DNA of 64,000 nucleotides from Ktedonospora formicarum (lineage in GTDB: Bacteria > Chloroflexota > Ktedonobacteria > Ktedonobacterales > Ktedonobacteraceae). Below are positions 45,924 through 52,259 of the stretch, one piece after another. The stretch is taken from assembly GCF_016587355.1 (NCBI RefSeq), contig NZ_BNJF01000002.1:1-64000 (forward strand), given 5' to 3'. Numbering within the stretch: position 1 is the stretch's first letter; each line of letters begins with the position of its first letter. Below the pieces are notes generated by a model that made no database searches, was not told where the DNA came from, and saw nothing but the letters and a program-made list of their open reading frames with translations. Made by a program: the position numbers and the translations under genes.

Positions 45924-46790
45924 TTACTGATATTCCGCTTGCAACGGCAACGCGACTTCCTCTGCCAAACGACGCAGTATGTTTCCAGACGCAGGCACCG
46001 GAACATGATAGATGATGTGCGTAGCTCCCACTTCGAGAAAAGCACGCGTTTCAGCCAGCGTCGCCTTGAGATCGGCGGGATCAACAGGAATATGCCTGGA
46101 ATATGCGATGGTCGCTGAATCGCGACCAATAGCCCTACAATAGCTCTCCAGAAGGAGGCGTTTTTGCGCGTAGAGGTTCGGGGTCGCGACACTACAATCC
46201 CAGATATCTGCATAGCGCGCGATGACCTGTAAAGTCCGCTCGCCCTCACCACCAATAGCAAACGGGGGAAACGGCTTCTGTACAGGCTTGGGATCGCAGG
46301 GGGCTTCATGCAGCTGGTAGTAGCTCCCGTCGAATGTCACGGCTGGCTCGCTCCAGAGGCGCTGGATCACCTCGCACGCCTCACCTAACCGGCGGACGCG
46401 TTCGCCCGGCGGGGGTAACGGGATGCCATAGGCATGGTGCTGTTGCTCCGACCACCCGGTTCCCAGACCAACATTCAGCCGTCCGTGGGAAATCACATCA
46501 ACCGTTGCCGCTATCTTCGCAAACACCGCAGGATGGCGATAGGTGTTGTCTGTGACCATAACGCCAATACGTAAACGTTGGGTCCGGGCTGCCAGCGCTG
46601 CGAGCAGAATCCACGATTCCAGGTAGGGGCCAGGAGGAGTGCTGCTCAGGTCCATAAAGTGATCGTTGAGCCAGGCATGCTCGAAGACGGGAATGCTATC
46701 AGCCTCCTGCCACACATCAAGTAGCGCAGTATGAGTGGAATAGCGTTGCCCCGTTTTGATTCCGAAACTGAGGAATTTGCGATTATCCAT
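45924..46790 (-). CDS. LLM-class flavin-dependent oxidoreductase (F420/FMN luciferase-like)
   Basis: A 288-residue TIM-barrel protein of the bacterial luciferase-like family. Typical segments: SIPVFEHAWLNDHFMDLSS, QRLRIGVMVTDNTYRHPAVF, SHGRLNVGLGTGWSEQQHHA and PFAIGGEGERTLQVIARYAD. The GTGW region fits F420-dependent members. It would reduce or oxidise small organic substrates with a flavin carried by a partner reductase. It is divergent from an Lrp/AsnC regulator starting 135 bp away, its likely controller. The start ATG 46790 has GGAAAGG 12 bp upstream. Confidence 0.87.
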   Translation of the reverse strand: MDNRKFLSFGIKTGQRYSTHTALLDVWQEADSIPVFEHAWLNDHFMDLSSTPPGPYLESWILLAALAARTQRLRIGVMVTDNTYRHPAVFAKIAATVDVISHGRLNVGLGTGWSEQQHHAYGIPLPPPGERVRRLGEACEVIQRLWSEPAVTFDGSYYQLHEAPCDPKPVQKPFPPFAIGGEGERTLQVIARYADIWDCSVATPNLYAQKRLLLESYCRAIGRDSATIAYSRHIPVDPADLKATLAETRAFLEVGATHIIYHVPVPASGNILRRLAEEVALPLQAEYQ

Positions 46791-46802
46791 AGGTTCTATA
46801 CC

Positions 46803-46816
46803 TTTCCAAATGGAAA
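46803..46816. promoter_or_regulatory. TTTCCA-AA-TGGAAA dyad between LLM and Lrp genes
   Basis: A 6-2-6 inverted repeat directly upstream of the LLM start codon in the divergent intergenic region, a plausible Lrp-type operator. Confidence 0.4.
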
Positions 46817-46925
46817 ATGATGAGCGTATCCAGGGCTCTAGTATACTCTTTGTGTATGTTAGAATACAGCAAGAAAGGAAGCCCTTTCGGTTGTTTTGCC
46901 TGAGAGAAGAAGGGAAAATGCTACT

Positions 46926-47417
46926 ATGGCCTTAGAAATTGAAAAACTCCTCGATGAAACTGGATGGCGTCTGCTCATGGAATTGCAGGAAAATGGGCGC
47001 CTCTCATACAAAGAACTGGGGCTGCGCGTGGGACTCTCCCTCCCCTCAGTCGCTGAGCGCATTCGAAAAATGGAGGAAGCAGGCATCATTACTGGCTATC
47101 ACGCAGAGGTCGACCTGACGAAAATCGGTTTCTCGGTCCTCTCCATTCTCCGCCTGGGGAGCTTTGCCGGCGAGAACTGTAGCCGTGTCGCTGACCTGGC
47201 TAGTGCAGTTCCCGAAGTACTGGAATGCTACAAAATCACAGGCAACGATTGTGTGGTGATCAAAGTGGTCACTTGCTCTATGCCTCATCTGGAGCAGGTC
47301 ATCGAACAACTCTCACGCTTTAGTATCGTCTCGACTTCCATTGTCTTCTCCAGGCCCATGAAAAATCGCATCATCACCCGGGAACTTCTGGAACGGGCAC
47401 AGGCCGTACAAGAATAA
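46926..47417 (+). CDS. Lrp/AsnC family transcriptional regulator
   Basis: A 163-residue regulator of the usual Lrp size. The N-terminal helix-turn-helix reads LLMELQENGRLSYKELGLRV and GLSLPSVAERIRKMEEAGII. The C-terminal RAM domain holds VPEVLECYKITGNDCVVIKV, the segment that binds small ligands and builds octamers. ATG 46926 is used; an open frame from 46896 has no better site. It is divergent from the LLM oxidoreductase, which it probably regulates. Confidence 0.88.
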   Translation: MALEIEKLLDETGWRLLMELQENGRLSYKELGLRVGLSLPSVAERIRKMEEAGIITGYHAEVDLTKIGFSVLSILRLGSFAGENCSRVADLASAVPEVLECYKITGNDCVVIKVVTCSMPHLEQVIEQLSRFSIVSTSIVFSRPMKNRIITRELLERAQAVQE

Positions 47418-48198
47418 CCATCATAAAGGGAGATACAGGGATCACGTGTTCTCATGACGCTGTGCTGCCATCCCTGGCAAATGTCTTACAGCACAGGAGT
47501 GTCAAAGACATGCCTTTGCCTTTATCCAGAATTTATACTATGTCTGATCGGGCGCAATGGACAACTGCAGTTTGAGCGGGTTATCGAAGAAGAACTTACA
47601 ATTTTTAAAGAGATACAAATCCGCGTGGAAGCTCACAGAGAAATCATAACCTTTCTGAGTGTTCCATCTTCTACACTCCTTAGGTACACTTAAGAAGCAT
47701 TCTCCTCGATGCACACAATGAGACCTTGGCTCGCTGTTCTTCCTTGGAAGATCTTGTTTGTAGACAGTCATTGTGCTCGCATGTATGCTGAAGCTTCTCC
47801 ATGGTTCCCCTCGAGGAACCTTGCTTTTTCGTACCTGCTCGCTGCCATGATGCCACCAGCAGGTGGCTAGCGCGAATTATCGCCGGTACTTGCTTCCGCT
47901 CCGGGATCTTTGCATACAGCAGATTTCGTTGAGCCCACTTCCTTACAATGTGAGCTGAACTTAGCTGATAGCTGGTTCCATTGCAAGGAAGATACAAAGA
48001 TCCACAACTACCAACCGTCGTTCCAGCTATCGCCAAACAACGATAGCGATCAATATGGAAGGAGATAATTCTAAGATAGACGTATTCACCCAATAAAGGA
48101 TTCCTCATCTGTCGCATGAGAGGTTTGCCTACCGCATAGATATCTTGTGGACTGGTCAAAAGTAATTTCCGAGAGATGAGAGGAGGCATGTCTTCCTA
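47418..48198. other. Gene-poor region with a dispersed repeat
   Basis: No secure gene. A minus-strand open frame of 169 codons (47680-48189) has odd composition and no ribosome site. A repeat unit (47641-47708) shared with 50421-50488 is listed separately. Confidence 0.4.
47641..47708 (-). repeat. Dispersed repeat copy A with an RBS-preceded 7-codon frame
   Basis: About 80% identical to 50421-50488. On the minus strand it carries AAGGAGTG, then ATG and the frame MEHSERL-stop (47644-47667). Copy B encodes MEHSEKL. Further similarity (GCTCGCTGCCAT) follows downstream in both after an indel. Confidence 0.6.
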
Positions 48199-48294
48199 GT
48201 GTCAAAGAAAAAGCCGCCTATCAGGTGTCCCCGCTGTTACGCAACCGATCAAACTGGCACCCACTGTTCCAATTGCGGGCTTGAACTCCCGTAA
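48199..48294 (+). CDS. Mini zinc-ribbon protein (31 residues)
   Basis: From GTG 48199 the frame reads VSKKKPPIRCPRCYATDQTG and ends HCSNCGLELP before TAA. It has two CxxC knuckles (CPRC and CSNC) spaced as in a rubredoxin-like zinc ribbon. AGGAGG lies about 13 bp upstream, a little far. Such tiny zinc-ribbon proteins occur in many bacteria without known function; it could also be the remnant of a larger one. Confidence 0.5.
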   Translation: MSKKKPPIRCPRCYATDQTGTHCSNCGLELP

Positions 48295-48660
48295 ATTGCA
48301 GGCATTTCATTGGAACTGCCTGTAAGATGGGACATAAACACCATAGTGAGGAAGTATATCACTTTCGCTGAATATATTGCTCAGGCAATGGATCTGTAAA
48401 CGCTATCTCCATATGCCGATAGCAGCCAGTCTCCCATCCTGCGCATCATTGATGCGAAGAGGGTTGACAGGAGTGGCGGCGAAGCCACCCAGTCATCATG
48501 CTGGTGGATCGGAAGCCAGCGCTTGATCAGGTCCTTGATCAACATCAGAGGCACTTCTCATAATGAAGGTTCTCATGCATCTAGGCTCAATTGTTCTGGT
48601 TTTCTCTTTTGGTGAGAAGAGTATTCGATCTTTCAGGATAAGTGGAGGGAGGTGAACAAC
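48295..48660. other. Gap, no gene seen
   Basis: Contains GTGGCGGCGAAGCCACC-type short hairpins near 48472-48490, but no open frame with a ribosome site. Probable upstream region of the small-peptide gene at 48661. Confidence 0.35.
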
Positions 48661-48816
48661 ATGACGAGCGAACAGGAGCAACCAGTACGCAAGCAGCAAG
48701 TGCGCGTGCAACCAGTGCGAAGTGTCAGGGAAGAGATCATCCGAGCACAGAGGATCAATCGGTCTGGTGGCACCGCCACCAGCACCGATAGTTCTACTGG
48801 CGGCAACGACCGCTAA
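48661..48816 (+). CDS. 51-residue peptide of unknown function, precursor-like
   Basis: GGAGGGAGGTG lies 6 bp before ATG 48661, a very strong ribosome site, and a 13-bp hairpin closes the gene. The N-terminal 35 residues are charged and helical (EQEQPVRKQQVRVQPVRSVR, EEIIRAQRI), then the tail turns to GGTATSTDSSTGGNDR, rich in Thr/Ser after a Gly-Gly. This leader-core layout resembles a ribosomally made peptide precursor without cysteine, but no modification or transport gene is nearby. It may be a plain small protein. Confidence 0.55.
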   Translation: MTSEQEQPVRKQQVRVQPVRSVREEIIRAQRINRSGGTATSTDSSTGGNDR

Positions 48817-48827
48817 TGTGAGCAATG

Positions 48828-48868
48828 GTGACGAGTGAGGGGTGTGGCACCTCACTCGTCACTTCTTC
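48828..48868 (+). terminator. Terminator of the 51-residue peptide gene
   Basis: GTGACGAGTGAGG (48828-48840) pairs perfectly with CCTCACTCGTCAC (48850-48862) around a 9-nt loop, followed by TTCTTCC. Confidence 0.7.
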
Positions 48869-49058
48869 CAGGGCCCTAGAAGAGGGAAGAGACTAGCGCT
48901 CAGCAAACATTGCTTGTGCCGCGAAACTACTTTGCTTGGCCCTCATTAGACAACTGGAGGCCCTTATAAGTAGAAACACTATTGAATGAAATGGAAGAGC
49001 GGTATCCTTTTCTAAATTGACATCCTCCCCATGCTTGAAGAGCATGGGATTGCCCGAG

Positions 49059-50237
49059 TCACCTCGAGGGTTTCCTGCTTCGCGGAGGCTTGCCCGAACG
49101 AGACGGAACTCGCTCAGGTCTTACGGCCTCTCCACAGGCCAGGACGGCTTGCCCAGCCGCCACAATATTCTTGGCCGCGTTGACATCACGGTCATGATGC
49201 ACCCCACACTGGGGGCAGTCCCAGCGACGAATCTCAAGAGGTAAGGCATCGAGCACATGCCCACACGCGAAGCAGCGCTTGCTGGATGGATACCACGTGT
49301 CAATCTTGACCAGCGTTCGCCCATACCAGTCCGCTTTGTAGCCGAGTTGGGTCACAAACTCACTCCAGCCCACATCGCTGATCGCCTTGCTAAGCTTGCC
49401 ATTCTTGAGCATGTTCTTCACAGCCAACGACTCAACACATACCACTTGGTTCTCGCGTATGAGTCGAGTCGAGAGCTTGTGCAGAAAATCACGGCGGCGG
49501 TCAGCGATACGGGCATGCAAACGAGCCACCTTCAGACGCGCCTTCTCGCGGTTCCTGGAGCCTTTCTGCTTCCTGGCATGACGACGTTGGGCTTTGGCGA
49601 GCTTTTTCTCATCCTTGTGGAAGAACCTGGGATTGCCCACTATTTCGCCATCGGAGAGCACCACAAAGGATGTCAAGCCAAGGTCAGCCCCAATCACCTG
49701 CTCATTGGATGACAAATGCGCCATCTCCTCTTCCACCAAAATGCTCGCGAAATAGCGATCAGCACGGTCTTTGGTGATGGTGACACTCGAAGGGATGGCA
49801 CCTTCTGGTAAGGGACGCGACCAACGAATGTCAAGGGGATCCTGCATCTTGGCCAGGGTGAGGAAGCCATGGCGCCAGATGAAGGCATTGGCGGTATAGG
49901 TCGCCGATTGGCGCTGGCGCTTCTTTTTGAACCGAGGATACTTGGCACGCCCTTCAAAGAAATTGAGGAAGGCTTTGTCGAGGTGGCGAAGGGCTTGCTG
50001 TAAAGGGACGCTTGACACCTCGGAGAGCCAGGTAGACGCCTCTTGCTTTTTCACCTGAGGGAGCATGGCAGAAAGATCTTTGTAGGAGAGGCGTTGGTGC
50101 TCGTTGGAGAAGGCATCGGTCTTCTTGCGCAGCGCCCAATTGTACACGAAACGAACACAGCCAAAGGTGCGAGCAAGTGTGTGCTTCTGCTCGTCCGTCG
50201 GGTACAACCTGTATTTATAGGCGTGTGTTTGTTTCAT
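49059..50237 (-). CDS. tnpB: TnpB, RNA-guided endonuclease of IS200/IS605 element (intact)
   Basis: A 392-residue TnpB, intact. ATG 50237 opens MKQTHAYKYRLYPTDEQKHT, the classic N-terminus. All catalytic positions are present: RuvC-I aspartate in IGADLGLTSFVV, RuvC-II glutamate in VVCVESLAVKNML, zinc ribbon CFACG...CPQCG and RuvC-III aspartate in HHDRDVNAAKN. TnpB cuts DNA next to a transposon-adjacent motif, guided by an RNA from the element's right end, which here overlaps the 3' end of the gene (49018-49110). The C-terminus runs into that right end (PERVPSRSGKPPRSRK). It is the only unbroken tnpB in the window. Confidence 0.92.
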   Translation of the reverse strand: MKQTHAYKYRLYPTDEQKHTLARTFGCVRFVYNWALRKKTDAFSNEHQRLSYKDLSAMLPQVKKQEASTWLSEVSSVPLQQALRHLDKAFLNFFEGRAKYPRFKKKRQRQSATYTANAFIWRHGFLTLAKMQDPLDIRWSRPLPEGAIPSSVTITKDRADRYFASILVEEEMAHLSSNEQVIGADLGLTSFVVLSDGEIVGNPRFFHKDEKKLAKAQRRHARKQKGSRNREKARLKVARLHARIADRRRDFLHKLSTRLIRENQVVCVESLAVKNMLKNGKLSKAISDVGWSEFVTQLGYKADWYGRTLVKIDTWYPSSKRCFACGHVLDALPLEIRRWDCPQCGVHHDRDVNAAKNIVAAGQAVLACGEAVRPERVPSRSGKPPRSRKPSR

Positions 50238-50308
50238 ACGTGACAGTCTAGCAGAAACCGTGTACACAAGCAACCATGTGCAACACCCTCTCTCCCTCAC
50301 AGAGGAAC

Positions 50309-50363
50309 GCGCCATTCATCCCCATGGGTGAAGCCCAGCGGTCTTCTGGCGCGGATATGATAA
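50309..50363. repeat. Left-end hairpin of the TnpB element
   Basis: A 44-bp unit bounded by GCGCCA and TGGCGC, followed by GGATATGATAA, upstream of tnpB. It recurs at 39725-39779 with its core inverted. Confidence 0.65.
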
Positions 50364-50420
50364 TGGATACCGCTCTTCCTCATTTAAAGCGCAAATTTTC
50401 ATGAATTAAGATCTACAGAT

Positions 50421-50488
50421 AAATCATAGCTTTTCTGAGTGTTCCATCATCTATACTCCTTAAAGTCTACTAGGGAAGCTTCTCCTCG
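50421..50488 (-). repeat. Dispersed repeat copy B with an RBS-preceded 7-codon frame
   Basis: Counterpart of 47641-47708. On the minus strand AAGGAGTATAGATG is followed by an ATG frame MEHSEKL-stop (50424-50447). Differences between the copies within this frame are one conservative and one silent codon. No other gene is seen between 50380 and 50721. Confidence 0.6.
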
Positions 50489-50721
50489 GCCTCTCCGGAG
50501 GAGAACCAGCTCGCTGCCATAAAACAACCAACATACATGGGGATAGTGAGATCTTTAGCGTAGTGCTTGCTTAGCTACTCATCTGATTACAAATGGATAG
50601 GCAAAGATCATTGTTGATCCAATCGTAGGCTTATGTGCTGAGATTAGGAATATTGTTTCTTAAAGTTTCGTTCCCAAAGAGAACCATTTCCAAATGCAGA
50701 AAGAAAATTGGAAACTATTGC

Positions 50722-50988
50722 ATGCACAAGAAAACCGGAGCGTCAACAAGAAAAATGTTCCAACGACGGGAATGGATATTCGCAGCCGTCGTTATGGCAC
50801 TCCTCATAGGAAGCATCTCATTGATTTTAATTCAAGGAATACAACAGAAAGGAATTCCAGGAGGGGGATTTCCCTCTCCTCATTGCTTTCTCGTTACTCC
50901 AACTGAAACGTCAAAGACTACGAATTGTCTTTCGACAGCCATTCCATCTGCGGTGCCAATGCCAACGGCCCGCATAAAAAAAGCATGA
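50722..50988 (+). CDS. Small single-pass membrane protein
   Basis: From ATG 50722 the 88-residue product has a basic start (MHKKTGASTRKMFQRREW), one transmembrane helix (IFAAVVMALLIGSISLILI, about residues 18-36) and a proline- and threonine-rich outer part with two cysteines (SPHCFLV, KTTNCLS). The ribosome site is weak; an alternative ATG frame (50694) lacks the membrane helix. Topology suggests a type II membrane or lipid-free anchored protein. No family recognised. Confidence 0.45.
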   Translation: MHKKTGASTRKMFQRREWIFAAVVMALLIGSISLILIQGIQQKGIPGGGFPSPHCFLVTPTETSKTTNCLSTAIPSAVPMPTARIKKA

Positions 50989-51454
50989 ACGAATTAGATG
51001 AACTCCCATAGACAGATAGTAGCTACGTCAACCATGCGTATCATTTCTTACAGTTAAGCGACTGAAAACAACAATGGCAGAGAGATTTTTACGCTCTTAG
51101 ATGAGGCACTACAGTGGCAGGTGAGATTATCGAGACAAAGCGAGTCAAAAGCCTCACGTCTCTATAAACGCCATTTCCCCCAATTGGGGAAATGGGAAAA
51201 CAAACATTACTCCCTCAGTCAGGTAGACAAGAACGGGTGCGACAAATTTTTTTGCGGCGAGATTGTCCAGGGGCAATGGAGAGATGGGTCGATGGGAGAG
51301 AACTGCACGTGATTGGAAAGAAGGCGAGAGCACACTTGAGCGTTTTTTGTGTTGGAAGGTCTGGTCGCACGTGGTGTCCTTCGGCTTCAGGGAAAAGCGC
51401 GGCGAGCCCGGGGATGATCCCCGGGCTCGCCATAGTACCTGGTGTGATGGGTGG
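50989..51454. other. Gap ending in a GC-rich terminator
   Basis: No gene seen. The right part contains the terminator of the minus-strand repeat protein. CCCCAATTGGGG near 51178-51190 is a short palindrome. Confidence 0.4.
51401..51431 (-). terminator. 15-bp GC-rich terminator of the repeat-protein gene
   Basis: GGCGAGCCCGGGGAT (51401-51415) pairs with ATCCCCGGGCTCGCC (51417-51431); on the minus strand the stem is followed by GCGCTTTTCCC. It lies 24 bp after the stop codon of the gene at 51455-51685. Confidence 0.75.
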
Positions 51455-51685
51455 TTAGCGTTGGTTCGCCTGGCGCCGCTGGATCTCCGCGATCTGCTGG
51501 ATCGTCAGCGCCGCCTCCTGCTCGGGGCTCAGCACCCCGGGCAGCCGGTCCAGAAGCGCCGCCATCTCCTCGGGGCTCAGCCACATGATCTGCTGTTCCG
51601 TCAGCGCCGCCACGTCCGCACGGCTCATCTTCTCGGGCCGCTGGTTCGTCAGCGCCGCCACATCTTCGACCGTCAGTCCCGACAT
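51455..51685 (-). CDS. 76-residue protein made of four 16-residue repeats
   Basis: After AGGAGG at ideal spacing, the frame encodes four tandem 16-residue units: residues 4-19 (LTVEDVAALTNQRPEK), 20-35 (MSRADVAALTEQQIMW), 36-51 (LSPEEMAALLDRLPGV) and 52-67 (LSPEQEAALTIQQIAE), then a basic tail QRRQANQR. The consensus is L-S-x-E-D/E-x-A-A-L-T-x-Q; each unit looks like a helix with an N-cap Ser/Thr-Pro-Glu. The gene is much more GC-rich than its surroundings and has its own terminator. No family was recognised. It may be a helical repeat protein or peptide precursor. Confidence 0.7.
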   Translation of the reverse strand: MSGLTVEDVAALTNQRPEKMSRADVAALTEQQIMWLSPEEMAALLDRLPGVLSPEQEAALTIQQIAEIQRRQANQR

Positions 51686-52259
51686 GTCAGCCTCCTGGCT
51701 GGCTCATGGAAGTGGCCTTTCTGACCGCTTCCGGAAACAGGCACCTCAACGTACAAGGCTCCATGGGCTCGTCTGAGAAGCAGAATACTTGCATCTCAGC
51801 CGACTCCGCAAAGTCCTGACCGTGAACCCCATCTCATCCAGATGGTTCGTTTCTTCGTGCATCCAATCTTCGCGCAAAAGGCAGCGGCAGAATAGACTAC
51901 ATCTCTCTCAGGTGAACCTGACCTAGAAGAGAACTTTCAACAATGATTCAGAGTATAGCCGGAAGCTAGCACAATTTGGCTGTGCATTTTAGTGCAAAAT
52001 GTGTAGCGCATCCCCACTCTGGGTGCGGCACGTTTTTGCACTGAGCCGCTCTTGATCATGAGAACACGATCAATCTCCATTGTTCCCAATGCTTCATCAC
52101 TTGCCGTTGCCGATACGCCTGTTGGCGGTACAACACTCCTTGGCGCGATGTCCTTTGAAGCGCGTCAGAGGGACCTCACAAGGACAGATATCAAGCACCT
52201 TTCAATGTGATAGAAATTGTCGTATTTGTGATCAATTCTTCCAAAAAAGAACAACCTTC
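51686..52259. other. Gap, no gene seen
   Basis: No convincing open frame or hairpin in about 570 bp. It contains the promoter region of the repeat protein at its left. Confidence 0.4.

Larger units (their letters stand above)
48993..50379. mobile_element. TnpB-only IS200/IS605-family element with flanking 15-bp inverted repeat
   Basis: The element carries one intact tnpB on the minus strand. The right end (about 49018-49058) holds a hairpin CCCATGCT/AGCATGGG; the left end (50309-50363) holds the GCGCCA...TGGCGC hairpin. Outside both lies GGAAGAGCGGTATCC (48993-49007) and its reverse complement (50365-50379). IS605 ends do not normally have inverted termini, so this outer repeat may belong to the target. 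There is no tnpA, so mobilisation would need help in trans. Relics of both ends are at 14096 and 39725. Confidence 0.7.

Noticed and set aside
47680..48189. 169-codon minus-strand open frame
   Set aside because: No ribosome site, odd composition, and it runs through the dispersed repeat; no domain recognised.
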